A DNA stretch of 58,486 nt from Flavobacteriaceae bacterium (GTDB lineage: Bacteria; Bacteroidota; Bacteroidia; Flavobacteriales; Flavobacteriaceae). Of the stretch, positions 24,633-33,607 are shown one piece after another. The translations under genes and the position numbers were made by a program. The notes under the pieces were generated by a model. It had not been told where the DNA came from. It ran no database searches and worked only from the letters and a program-made list of their open reading frames with translations. Numbering within the stretch: the first letter of the stretch is position 1; every line of letters starts with the position of its first letter. Location: NCBI GenBank assembly GCA_947461795.1, contig CANHMG010000003.1:1-58486 (forward strand). Reading direction: 5' to 3'.

Positions 24633-25217
24633 ATGAATTTCCTAGCACACATCTATCTTTCCGGCGACAACGATTTAATCAAAATCGGGAATTTTATGGC
24701 AGATGGGATTCGAGGAAAACATTTTGAATATTTACCAGCCGAAGTTCAAAAAGGAATTGTCTTACACAGAGCCATTGATACGTATACTGATGCGCATCCA
24801 ATTTTTCGGCAAAGTACGAAACGTTTGCACGAGCGATACCATCATTATGCTGGAGTTATCGTGGACGTCTTTTACGATCATTTTCTCGCCAAGAATTGGG
24901 CAACATACTCCAACGAAAAATTAGAAGATTTTGTCGAGCGATTCTACCAATCACTTGATACCCATCGCGACATCTTAACGGAGAAAACTTTACACCTAAA
25001 GCCGTATATTATTCAACACAATTGGCTAGTCAATTACCAACATACAAAAGGCATTGCTCGAATCCTAACCCAAATGGATCATCGCACCAAAGACGTTTCT
25101 CAAATGCAATTTGCCATCGAAGAATTAGAAAAATATTATGACGAATTTGAAACGGAGTTCACAGCTTTTTTCGAGGAATTAATCGCGCATGTGCAACTAA
25201 AAAATACCGAATTATGA
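24633..25217 (+). CDS. acyl carrier protein phosphodiesterase-like protein
   Basis: 194 residues of the DUF479/AcpH family: MNFLAHIYLSGDNDLIKIGNF at the start, then NFMADGIRGK, VLHRAIDTYTDAHP and VDVFYDHFLAKNW, with conserved His and Asp residues as in HD-like hydrolases. AcpH enzymes remove the 4'-phosphopantetheine arm from acyl carrier protein. It is the first gene of a tight operon: its stop overlaps the ggt start by four bases (ATGA). The ATG directly abuts an intergenic repeat array. Biochemical activity in this lineage is inferred from the family. Confidence 0.83.
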   Translation: MNFLAHIYLSGDNDLIKIGNFMADGIRGKHFEYLPAEVQKGIVLHRAIDTYTDAHPIFRQSTKRLHERYHHYAGVIVDVFYDHFLAKNWATYSNEKLEDFVERFYQSLDTHRDILTEKTLHLKPYIIQHNWLVNYQHTKGIARILTQMDHRTKDVSQMQFAIEELEKYYDEFETEFTAFFEELIAHVQLKNTEL

Positions 25218-26887
25218 AAAGACTAGTACTCTCCTACTTTCTATTTCAATATGCTGCTTTAGTTCTCGGACAAACAGGTTTGATAGCTTCGAAAGCCATG
25301 GTCGTTTCTGCACGGGAAGAAGCCTCGCAAATTGGCATAGAAATCATGCAACAAGGCGGAAATGCTTTTGACGCGATGGTCGCCACTGAATTAGCTTTAG
25401 CCGTTGCGTATCCTTATGCGGGTAACATTGCCGGCGGTGGATTTATGGTCTATCGAAAATTTGATGGGGATATCGGCGCTTTAGATTATCGGGAAAAAGC
25501 ACCGCTGAAAGCTACCAAAGACATGTACCTTGACAAAAATAAGGACGTAATTCCCAATTTGAGCGTTAATGGCGCATTGGCAGTTGGCGTCCCCGGTACC
25601 ATCGCTGGCATTTTTGCCGTACACCAGAAATTTGGAAAATTACCGTTGAAAACCATCATGGCGCCGGTTATTGCTTTAGCAAAAAAAGGTGTGGTGATTA
25701 CAGAAAAACAGTGGAAGCAAATCAGTAACAATCAAAAGGAAATTAATGACATTAGTGGGAGCGAAACCATGTACGCCAAAACGTATAAGATTGGTGATAC
25801 AATCAAGTATGCCAACCTAGCCGCCACGTTAGAACGTATTTTACAAAATGGTGCTTCTGAATTCTACAAAGGAGAAACTGCGCAGAAAATGGTCAACTTC
25901 ATTCAAAAAAACGGTGGCATTCTCAGCATGGAAGATTTGGCAAATTATGAAGTCAAATGGCGCAAACCCATTACCTTTTCCTATAAAGATTTGAACATCA
26001 TCTCGATGTCGCCACCCTCTAGTGGAGGCATCACTTTGGGACAAATTATGAAAATGATTGAGCCGTTTCCAATTGCAAAGTACGGTCATAATTCAGAGCA
26101 ATACATCCAATTATTAACCGAAGCAGAACGACGTGCTTATGCCGATAGGAACTATTTCTTAGGCGACCCTGATTTTATTAAAATACCTACAAACCAGCTA
26201 CTTAAAAAAAATTACCTCAAGCAACGAATGAGAAATTTTGATTGGAATAAAGCCACACCATCCGCCCAAGTGGCACATGGCAATATCACGATTTCCGAAA
26301 GCAACGAGACCACACATTACTCTATTGTCGATGCCGAAGGAAATGCCATTGCTGCAACCACAACACTCAATGGCGCCTACGGATCTAAATTATATTCTGA
26401 GGAATTGGGGTTCTTTTTCAACAACCAAATGGACGACTTTAGCAGCAAACCTGGCGCACCTAATTCCTACGGTTTGGTGGGTGCGGCAGCCAACAGCATC
26501 GCTCCTGAAAAGCGCATGCTCAGTTCAATGACGCCCACCATTGTTGAGAAAAATGGAAAACTGTTGATGGTTTTAGGTTCTCCCGGAGGATCAACTATCA
26601 TTACTGCGGTATTGCAAACCATCTTGAACGTCAACGAATTTGGAATGGGAATGCAAGAGTCGGTAAATATGCCTCGTTTTCATCATCAAGGATTACCGGA
26701 TGAAATTGTATTCGAACCGAATAGTTTTGCTACCGATTTGCTGTCCAATTTAAATAGTAAAGGCTACAGAATAAAAATTAAAGAATTACCAGTTATCGGA
26801 AAAGTAGATGCGATACTTCGATTGCCAAACGGACAATTAGAAGGAGGCGCAGACCACCGCGGCGACGACACTGCAAAAGGATTTTAA
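25214..26887 (+). CDS. ggt: gamma-glutamyltransferase
   Basis: 557 residues with an N-terminal signal peptide (about 1-19, ending ALVLGQ). The heavy-subunit region carries GGNAFDAMVATELALAV and AGGGFMV; the autoprocessing site is SNETTHYSIVD with the nucleophile Thr366. The small subunit contains GSPGGSTI, the gamma-glutamyl binding segment. It should be a periplasmic enzyme that cleaves glutathione and gamma-glutamyl peptides. It overlaps the gene before it by four bases, and the AlkD-like gene begins one base after its stop, so these three form an operon although the products have no obvious common pathway. Confidence 0.92.
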   Translation: MKRLVLSYFLFQYAALVLGQTGLIASKAMVVSAREEASQIGIEIMQQGGNAFDAMVATELALAVAYPYAGNIAGGGFMVYRKFDGDIGALDYREKAPLKATKDMYLDKNKDVIPNLSVNGALAVGVPGTIAGIFAVHQKFGKLPLKTIMAPVIALAKKGVVITEKQWKQISNNQKEINDISGSETMYAKTYKIGDTIKYANLAATLERILQNGASEFYKGETAQKMVNFIQKNGGILSMEDLANYEVKWRKPITFSYKDLNIISMSPPSSGGITLGQIMKMIEPFPIAKYGHNSEQYIQLLTEAERRAYADRNYFLGDPDFIKIPTNQLLKKNYLKQRMRNFDWNKATPSAQVAHGNITISESNETTHYSIVDAEGNAIAATTTLNGAYGSKLYSEELGFFFNNQMDDFSSKPGAPNSYGLVGAAANSIAPEKRMLSSMTPTIVEKNGKLLMVLGSPGGSTIITAVLQTILNVNEFGMGMQESVNMPRFHHQGLPDEIVFEPNSFATDLLSNLNSKGYRIKIKELPVIGKVDAILRLPNGQLEGGADHRGDDTAKGF

Positions 26888-26888
26888 C

Positions 26889-27557
26889 ATGAGTTTTATC
26901 AATGCATTAGCAACAGCTTTCCAAAAAAACAGTTCCCGAGAACTAGCTGTTCCCATGGAAAACTACATGAAGAATCATTTTACCTTCTACGGCATCAAAA
27001 CCGACAAAAGAAGATCGATTTTCAAAGCCATTTGGGAAGAACATCATGAGGAAGTCAAACAAAATGCTCGGAAAATCGCCCTGCAATTGTTTGCTTTCAA
27101 AGAACGCGAAATGCATTATTGCGGTATCGAAATTCTGATCAAAAATCTAAAGAAAAATTACCAACGCGATGACATCCAACTTATCGAAAAAATGCTCACT
27201 ACTAATTCATGGTGGGATTCTGTCGATACCATAGCGAAATATCTATTGGGAGAATACCTCATTGCATTTCCAAACGAAACCAAAAAAGTCATCGACCGGT
27301 TTTCTGATTCAGATAATATGTGGCTCAACCGTTCGGCCATTCTATTTCAATTAAGCTACAAACAAAAAACAAACGTCGATTTTCTTTTTCGAGAATGCAT
27401 CAAACATTCACATTCTAAAGAGTTTTTTATTCAAAAAGCCATCGGTTGGGCGTTGCGAGAATACGGCCGATTTTACCCCAATGAAGTCAAAGAATTTGTA
27501 CAGCAAACCACCTTAAAACCGCTAAGCAAAAAAGAAGCACTAAAAAATATTATATAA
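26889..27557 (+). CDS. DNA alkylation repair protein (AlkD-like)
   Basis: 222 residues, mostly helical, with the HEAT-like repeat pattern of the AlkC/AlkD DNA glycosylase family. Landmarks are an N-terminal YGIKTDKRRSIFK, a WWDSVDTIAKYLLG segment that carries conserved aromatic and Asp residues, the ILFQLSYK helix and FFIQKAIGWALREYGR. It should excise N3- or N7-alkylated purines. It begins one base after ggt and ends in front of a small hairpin and a palindromic repeat element. Confidence 0.86.
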   Translation: MSFINALATAFQKNSSRELAVPMENYMKNHFTFYGIKTDKRRSIFKAIWEEHHEEVKQNARKIALQLFAFKEREMHYCGIEILIKNLKKNYQRDDIQLIEKMLTTNSWWDSVDTIAKYLLGEYLIAFPNETKKVIDRFSDSDNMWLNRSAILFQLSYKQKTNVDFLFRECIKHSHSKEFFIQKAIGWALREYGRFYPNEVKEFVQQTTLKPLSKKEALKNII

Positions 27558-27567
27558 TAAAAATTTC

Positions 27568-27594
27568 CCGCAAAAAAATTGCGGTATTTATTTT
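27568..27594 (+). terminator. possible weak terminator after the AlkD-like gene
   Basis: CCGCAA, five A, TTGCGG form a 6-pair stem ten bases after the stop, followed by an AT-rich but interrupted T tract. Confidence 0.45.
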
Positions 27595-27718
27595 ACCACA
27601 TAGAAACATAGAAAAAGGAGTCTTTTAACCAATTCTTGGTTAAAAAGTAGACGTTATCACTATGGCCAAGTAAAACGCCTTAACTATTATCAAAAGACTA
27701 TGAATCTATGTGGTAAAA
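27591..27718. repeat. palindromic intergenic element with 8-base substructure
   Basis: Arms 27591-27611 (TTTTACCACATAGAAACATAG) and 27698-27718 are inverted copies that match at 19 of 21 bases. The first arm continues as repeated ACATAGAA words. Inside is a perfect hairpin (27623-27645: TTTTAACCAA, loop TTC, TTGGTTAAAA). It lies between the AlkD-like and ClC genes. There is no open frame and no target-site duplication that I can see. Confidence 0.72.
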
Positions 27719-27785
27719 AAATCTAAATCAAAAAGGTTATTCATAGTTCTATTTAATCGTAAATTAGCGTTTTCGTCCAAACAAC

Positions 27786-29570
27786 ATGTTTAAAAAAGGT
27801 ATTCGCAAAATTGAAAGTGTCATTGCTTGGTCGCAAACCAAACTGTCGACGAAGCAATTCTTATTCTTATCTAGCGTATTGGTAGGGATTTCTGCCGCTT
27901 TTGCTGTAATTGTCTTGAAAACTTTTGCGCACTGGGTGTTTACGGTGGCGACCTCGATCAATGCAATATTAAAATTAAGTTTTATCAATAGCGTACTGCC
28001 AGTTATTGGAATTCTTCTCACCGTTTTCGTAGTCAAAAAACTCCTAGGAGGCACCATCGAAAAAGGTACGTCCCAAATTCTCTACGCAGTAGCCAAAAAA
28101 GCGAGTATCATTCCGCGGAAACAAATGTACGCCCAGATTGTTACAAGCTCGCTAACTGTTGGCTTAGGAGGTTCCGCTGGACTAGAAAGCCCCATTGTGA
28201 TTACGGGCGCCGCTTTTGGATCCAACTATGCGCAACGGTATAAACTCGGCTACAAAGACCGAACTTTGCTTATTGGTTGTGGCGTTGCCGCTGGTATTGC
28301 TGCCGCCTTTAACGCACCCATTGCTGGCGTATTGTTTGCCATCGAAGTCTTATTGGTTGACGTTAGTATTTCAGCCTTTACGCCTATTATGATAGCCGCC
28401 GCGACTGGCGCTTTGGTTTCAACTATTGTTTTAGACGAGTCGATTTTACTGTCCTTCGACCAAAAATTAAGTTTCAATTACCACAATATTCCGTACTATA
28501 TTTTATTGGGGATTTTCACAGGCTTGATCGTGATTTACTATTCTAGAAATTTTCAAAGAATCGAACATTTCTTTGCGCGATTGCGATTTAAACCATACAA
28601 GAAAGCACTATTTGGAGCATCAATCCTGGCCGTAATTATTTTTGCATTTCCAACGCTATTCGGAGAAGGCTACGAAAGTATTCGAACCCTCTCGGAAAAC
28701 AATCCACAACAATTATTAGACAACACCCTTTTTAGCAGTTTCAGAAACAATACTTGGGCGCTAATTATCTTCCTTGGATTAACATTATTGCTCAAGGTTT
28801 TTGCAACTGGAATCACTTTAGGAAGTGGCGGAAATGGAGGGAATTTTGCACCATCGCTGTTCTTGGGCTCCTATGCCGGTTTTATTTTTTCTAAGGTTAT
28901 AAACACGGCTGGAATCGCCCATTTACCCATTAGCAATTTTACTTTGGTGGGCATGGCGGGAATTCTAAGTGGACTATTTCACGCGCCGTTGACAGCCATT
29001 TTCTTAATAGCTGAAATTACAGGTGGCTACGACTTGATGATTCCGCTCATGATCGTTTCGTCAATTAGTTTTGCGATTTCAAAGCGCTTCGAAAAACACT
29101 CCCTCGACCGAAAAAATCTAGTCAAAAAAGGACACGCTTTTACCGAAAATAAAGATACCAATATACTTTCTACTTTAGAAACCGAGCAAATCATTCAAAC
29201 AGATTATTTGACCATTCAAGACGCTGAAAATCTAGAACAATTGGTCGATTTGATTTCTCACTCCAACCAAGTAATTTTCGCCGTAATTGATTCGGAAAAG
29301 AAACTGCTAGGCATCGTTCACTTCAACGACATTCGGGAAATTATTTTCAGTGCCTTTAAAGTCAAATACACACCCGTTAAAGAAATTATGATTCCACCCA
29401 TCGAAATAGTGTATCCCACAGATAGCATGGAAATCGTCATGGAAAAATTCGAAAAGACCAAAGTAAATTTTCTCCCGGTGCTCAAAAACGGAAAGTATTT
29501 TGGTTTTATTTCTAAAGCGAATGCATTGGAAGCTTATCGGGAAAAACTCAAAGCGATGACGATTGAGTAA
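27786..29570 (+). CDS. ClC-type chloride channel/transporter with CBS domains
   Basis: 594 residues. The first ~430 form the ClC membrane domain: GLGGSAGLESPIV contains the gating glutamate motif, VAAGIAAAFNAPIAGVLFAIE is the conserved inner helix, and GSGGNGGNFAPSLFLG is the third selectivity segment. The C-terminal ~130 residues are a CBS pair (LTIQDAENLEQLVDLI..., VKEIMIPPIEIVYPTDSMEIV). It should carry chloride, in exchange for protons or as a channel, across the inner membrane, with nucleotide control through the CBS domains. No exact -7 element was seen; the region upstream is filled by a palindromic repeat. Confidence 0.93.
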   Translation: MFKKGIRKIESVIAWSQTKLSTKQFLFLSSVLVGISAAFAVIVLKTFAHWVFTVATSINAILKLSFINSVLPVIGILLTVFVVKKLLGGTIEKGTSQILYAVAKKASIIPRKQMYAQIVTSSLTVGLGGSAGLESPIVITGAAFGSNYAQRYKLGYKDRTLLIGCGVAAGIAAAFNAPIAGVLFAIEVLLVDVSISAFTPIMIAAATGALVSTIVLDESILLSFDQKLSFNYHNIPYYILLGIFTGLIVIYYSRNFQRIEHFFARLRFKPYKKALFGASILAVIIFAFPTLFGEGYESIRTLSENNPQQLLDNTLFSSFRNNTWALIIFLGLTLLLKVFATGITLGSGGNGGNFAPSLFLGSYAGFIFSKVINTAGIAHLPISNFTLVGMAGILSGLFHAPLTAIFLIAEITGGYDLMIPLMIVSSISFAISKRFEKHSLDRKNLVKKGHAFTENKDTNILSTLETEQIIQTDYLTIQDAENLEQLVDLISHSNQVIFAVIDSEKKLLGIVHFNDIREIIFSAFKVKYTPVKEIMIPPIEIVYPTDSMEIVMEKFEKTKVNFLPVLKNGKYFGFISKANALEAYREKLKAMTIE

Positions 29571-29592
29571 TTAATAATGAATAATTGTTTCG

Positions 29593-29672
29593 AGGAGCTA
29601 ATCCGGCTGTTCTCTAATATCTTTTGCGCCGAACACCGGCACAAAAGGATAACCGTTTCCATCCGGGCTAGA
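29593..29672 (-). repeat. dispersed hairpin element, copy B
   Basis: On the minus strand it begins CTAGCCCGGATGGAAACGG and ends GGATTAGCTCCT. The core hairpin is CTTTTGTGCCG, loop GTGTT, CGGCGCAAAAG (11 pairs, one G-T). The same outer blocks recur at 32727-32805 and 49027-49188. It lies between the ClC and uvrA genes and is non-coding. Confidence 0.8.
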
Positions 29673-29753
29673 TACCTGATAAACTGATGACGACCGTCTT
29701 ATTATTTAACAAAAACTTCCCAGCGCTTATCGTGAAAAAATCATTCAAAGTGC

Positions 29754-29761
29754 TACCTTTG
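29754..29761 (+). promoter_or_regulatory. -7 promoter element for uvrA (TACCTTTG)
   Basis: Exact TAnnTTTG match 17 bases before the uvrA ATG. Confidence 0.6.
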
Positions 29762-29778
29762 CGCTTTGCCAAAAAATC

Positions 29779-32610
29779 ATGCTAGATACCGAAAATACAA
29801 TCGAAGTTTTAGGCGCACGCGTCCACAATCTTAAGAATATCGACATCTCCATTCCACGAGAAAAACTCGTAGTTATCACGGGACTTTCAGGCTCTGGAAA
29901 ATCATCTTTGGCTTTCGATACTATCTATGCCGAAGGACAACGACGCTATGTGGAAACTTTTTCCGCCTACGCCCGACAATTTCTGGGTGGATTGGAACGT
30001 CCCGACGTTGATAAGATAGATGGACTTTCCCCAGTCATCGCCATCGAGCAAAAAACTACTAGTAAAAGTCCACGTTCTACCGTGGGAACGATTACCGAAA
30101 TATACGATTTCCTTCGGTTGCTTTACGCACGGGCGGCCGATGCTTACAGTTACAACACTGGAGAAAAAATGGTCTCCTATTCTGATGATCAAATCAAAGC
30201 ATTGATTACAGAAAATTTTATCGGAAAACGCATCAATATCTTAGCGCCAGTCGTTCGCGCCAGAAAAGGACATTATGGCGAGTTATTCCAACAAATTGCC
30301 AAACAGGGTTTTCTCAAAGTCCGCGTGAATGGAGATATCAAAGACATCACGCCTGGAATGAAACTCGAACGCTACAACACCCACGACATCGAAATTGTAA
30401 TCGATAGAATGCTCGTCGAAGACACTGCCGAGAATGACAAACGATTGTCTGAAAGTATCCAAACCGCGATGCATCATGGCGAGAATATCTTGATGATTTT
30501 GGAACACGACAGCCATGACATTCGATATTTTAGTCGAAACCTGATGTGTCCGACCACTGGAATTTCCTATCAAAACCCAGAGCCGAATTTGTTTTCTTTC
30601 AACTCACCCAAAGGCGCCTGCGATCATTGCAACGGATTGGGAACCGTGCATGAAATCAATTTAAAGAAGATTATTCCAAATCCAAAGTTGTCGATCAAAA
30701 GCGGTGGATTCTTGCCTTTAGGCGAATACAAAAGCACCTGGATTTTCAAACAGTTGGAGATTATCGGCGAAAAGTTCAACTTCAAAATTACCGATGCTAT
30801 CGAAGCGATTCCGGAAGAAGCGATGGATATGATTTTGTATGGTGGCAAGGAAAAATTCGCCGTAGCTTCGAAAACATTAGGCATCACGAAAGAATACAAA
30901 ATTGAGTTTGAAGGTATTTCGCATTTCATCAAAAACCAACACGACGAAAGTGGCTCCTCAAGCATCAAACGTTGGGCAAAGGAATTTATGGATGAAATAA
31001 CCTGTCCGATTTGCGAAGGTTCCCGCTTGAAAAAGGAATCGATGTATTTCCGCATCAATGATAAAAACATCAACGATTTGTCCTCAATGGATATTTCTGA
31101 TTTATCGACCTGGTTTGATGAATTAGAAAAGTCATTATCAGAAAAACAAAAGAAAATTGCCACCGAAGTCATCAAGGAAATCAAGGATCGTTTGCATTTT
31201 TTGGTGAATGTGGGATTAGATTATTTGTCTATCAATAGAAGTTCTAAATCGTTATCTGGCGGTGAAGCACAACGCATCCGATTGGCAACTCAAATTGGTT
31301 CACAATTGGTTGGCGTCTTGTATATTCTAGACGAACCCAGTATTGGTCTGCACCAACGCGACAATGACAAATTGATTAAGTCTTTAGAGCAATTGCGCGA
31401 CATTGGCAACTCGGTGATTGTCGTCGAGCACGACAAAGACATGATCGAACGCGCTGATTATGTCATTGACATCGGGCCACGTGCCGGAAAATTCGGAGGT
31501 GAAATCATCAGTATCGGAACGCCTGCAGAAACCTTGCAACACCATACGCTGACGGCGCAATATCTCAACGGTGAACTCAAAATCGAAGTTCCTAAAAAGC
31601 GTCGTGAAGGCAACGGAAAAATCCTAAAATTGACCGGCGCCACAGGAAATAATCTAAAGAACGTCACGATTGAGTTGCCTTTAGGTAAAATGATTTGCGT
31701 AACGGGTGTTTCGGGTAGCGGCAAATCGACGTTGATCAATGAGACTTTGTATCCTATTCTCAATGAATTCTATTTCAACGGCGTCAAAAAACCAAAACCC
31801 TACAAAAAAATCGAAGGTTTGGAACATATCGACAAAGTGATCGATATTGACCAAAGTCCAATTGGGCGCACACCGCGTTCCAATCCAGCAACCTATACCG
31901 ATGTCTTTTCCGAAATTCGGAATCTATTCACGATGACTTCAGAAAGTATGATTCGCGGGTATAAAGCGGGTCGATTTAGTTTTAATGTTAAAGGCGGACG
32001 CTGCGAAACCTGTGAAGGTTCTGGCGTACGAACGATAGAAATGAATTTCCTTCCCGACGTATATGTCGAATGCGAAACCTGCATGGGAAAACGTTTCAAC
32101 CGTGAAACCTTAGAAATTCGCTATAAAGGCAAATCGATTTCCGATATTTTGAACATGACGGTCGACGAAGCGGTGCCGTTTTTTGAAAACATTCCGAAAA
32201 TTTACCGCAAAGTCAAAACCATTCAAGATGTAGGCTTGGGTTATATTACGCTGGGGCAACAAAGCACGACCCTTTCTGGCGGCGAAGCGCAACGCATTAA
32301 ATTGGCGGGGGAATTGGCGAAAAAAGACACAGGCAATACGTTTTACATCCTTGATGAACCCACGACTGGCTTGCACTTCGAAGACATTCGTGTCTTGATG
32401 GAAGTGATTAATAAGTTGGTCGACAAAGGCAACACCATCCTCATCATCGAGCACAATATGGACGTGATTAAGTTGGCGGATTATATTATTGATATTGGTC
32501 CAGAAGGTGGTAAAGGCGGCGGAGAAGTCGTTGCTAAAGGAACACCGGAGGAAATTGTGAAGAGTAAAAAAAGCTATACTGCGCAATTCTTGAAAAAAGA
32601 GTTGGTTTAA
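29779..32610 (+). CDS. uvrA: excinuclease ABC subunit A
   Basis: 943 residues, full length. Two ABC ATPase halves are visible: Walker A motifs GLSGSGKSS (about 35-43) and GVSGSGKST (about 642-650), and the signature LSGGEAQRI twice (about 492 and 832). Zinc-binding cysteines occur in CDHCNGLG (about 281), CETCEGSG (about 742) and CETCMGKR (about 765). UvrA finds bulky DNA lesions and loads UvrB for nucleotide excision repair. It has its own promoter element and is flanked on both sides by copies of the dispersed hairpin element. No other uvr gene is nearby. Confidence 0.97.
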   Translation: MLDTENTIEVLGARVHNLKNIDISIPREKLVVITGLSGSGKSSLAFDTIYAEGQRRYVETFSAYARQFLGGLERPDVDKIDGLSPVIAIEQKTTSKSPRSTVGTITEIYDFLRLLYARAADAYSYNTGEKMVSYSDDQIKALITENFIGKRINILAPVVRARKGHYGELFQQIAKQGFLKVRVNGDIKDITPGMKLERYNTHDIEIVIDRMLVEDTAENDKRLSESIQTAMHHGENILMILEHDSHDIRYFSRNLMCPTTGISYQNPEPNLFSFNSPKGACDHCNGLGTVHEINLKKIIPNPKLSIKSGGFLPLGEYKSTWIFKQLEIIGEKFNFKITDAIEAIPEEAMDMILYGGKEKFAVASKTLGITKEYKIEFEGISHFIKNQHDESGSSSIKRWAKEFMDEITCPICEGSRLKKESMYFRINDKNINDLSSMDISDLSTWFDELEKSLSEKQKKIATEVIKEIKDRLHFLVNVGLDYLSINRSSKSLSGGEAQRIRLATQIGSQLVGVLYILDEPSIGLHQRDNDKLIKSLEQLRDIGNSVIVVEHDKDMIERADYVIDIGPRAGKFGGEIISIGTPAETLQHHTLTAQYLNGELKIEVPKKRREGNGKILKLTGATGNNLKNVTIELPLGKMICVTGVSGSGKSTLINETLYPILNEFYFNGVKKPKPYKKIEGLEHIDKVIDIDQSPIGRTPRSNPATYTDVFSEIRNLFTMTSESMIRGYKAGRFSFNVKGGRCETCEGSGVRTIEMNFLPDVYVECETCMGKRFNRETLEIRYKGKSISDILNMTVDEAVPFFENIPKIYRKVKTIQDVGLGYITLGQQSTTLSGGEAQRIKLAGELAKKDTGNTFYILDEPTTGLHFEDIRVLMEVINKLVDKGNTILIIEHNMDVIKLADYIIDIGPEGGKGGGEVVAKGTPEEIVKSKKSYTAQFLKKELV

Positions 32611-32726
32611 TTAATAATTAAAATTGTTGCTCTGTAAAGGATTTCGTGCGGAATCAAAAAATAAAAATTATGGTGGTTTTGAAAAAAGAATTACTTTAGC
32701 ACGCTTGCTTTCTATTGAAAACGAGT

Positions 32727-32805
32727 GCCCTAGCCCAGATGGGAACGGCATCCTTTTGAGAAGTGCAACGGAGCAAAAGATATAGTGGACAGCTGGATTA
32801 GCTTC
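32727..32805 (+). repeat. dispersed hairpin element, copy A
   Basis: It begins CCCTAGCCCAGATGGGAACGG and ends GACAGCTGGATTAGCTTC. The hairpin is degenerate, with only CTTTTG and CAAAAG pairing (6 pairs). It ends 24 bases before the LOG-family start codon and contains the false GTG start at 32785. Confidence 0.78.
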
Positions 32806-32829
32806 AAAAAAAATAAAAAGATTAAAAAC

Positions 32830-33558
32830 ATGAGATTAGAAGATTTTGACAATGATGAGGATAAAGTAATCCAAGACAAACTAAAGCAAAAAACATGGAA
32901 TGAGATCCGAACCAATGACAGCTGGGCGATTTTCAAAATCATGGCGGAGTTTGTAAATGGCTATGAAAGCATGGGACGCATCGGTCCTTGTGTTTCTATT
33001 TTTGGATCAGCGCGAACCAAACCTGAAGATCCGTTTTATTTGTTGGCGGAGAAAATTGCTTTTAAAATTAGCAAAGCAGGTTATGGCGTTATTACGGGTG
33101 GTGGCCCTGGAATTATGGAAGCCAGCAATAAAGGGGCGCATTTCGGTGGTGGAACTTCGGTAGGTTTGAATATTGAATTGCCATTTGAGCAGCATTATAA
33201 TCCGTATATCGATCGTGATAAAAATTTAAATTTCGATTATTTCTTCGTGCGCAAAGTGATGTTCGTGAAATACTCGCAAGGCTTTGTTGTGATGCCGGGC
33301 GGCTTCGGAACTTTAGACGAAATGTTTGAAGCGATGACGTTAATTCAAACAAAGAAAATTGCCAAATTCCCGATCATCTTAGTCGGAACGGCTTTTTGGG
33401 CAGGCTTAATCGATTGGATAAAAGTCGTTATGGTAGAAAAAGAAAAAACGGTCAGTGAAAAGGATTTGGATTTGTTTAAAATCGTGGATACTGAAGACGA
33501 AGTGTTGGATGTATTGGATAAATTCTACAAAAAATACGATTTGAGTCCAAATTTCTAA
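32830..33558 (+). CDS. LOG-family protein (TIGR00730-type)
   Basis: 242 residues from the ATG at 32830; longer starts would run into the dispersed repeat. The Rossmann-like fold carries the diagnostic motifs GGGPGIMEA (about 95-103) and PGGFGTLDE (about 156-164), the phosphate and nucleotide site of cytokinin riboside 5'-monophosphate phosphoribohydrolases (LOG) and of proteins mislabelled lysine decarboxylase. It probably cleaves a nucleotide 5'-monophosphate at the N-glycosidic bond. The physiological substrate is not known. Confidence 0.87.
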   Translation: MRLEDFDNDEDKVIQDKLKQKTWNEIRTNDSWAIFKIMAEFVNGYESMGRIGPCVSIFGSARTKPEDPFYLLAEKIAFKISKAGYGVITGGGPGIMEASNKGAHFGGGTSVGLNIELPFEQHYNPYIDRDKNLNFDYFFVRKVMFVKYSQGFVVMPGGFGTLDEMFEAMTLIQTKKIAKFPIILVGTAFWAGLIDWIKVVMVEKEKTVSEKDLDLFKIVDTEDEVLDVLDKFYKKYDLSPNF

Positions 33559-33607
33559 AACAACTTTTACTTGATTTCGTTATCTTAAGCTCTAATTTGT
33601 ATTCTAA

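Noticed and set aside
27558..27785. tRNA or riboswitch in the spacer before the ClC gene
   Set aside because: The structure is a simple palindrome with octamer words; no tRNA arms or known riboswitch core is seen.
32785..32829. GTG start at 32785 for the LOG-family protein
   Set aside because: It falls inside dispersed repeat copy A and adds non-family residues; ATG 32830 gives the normal length.
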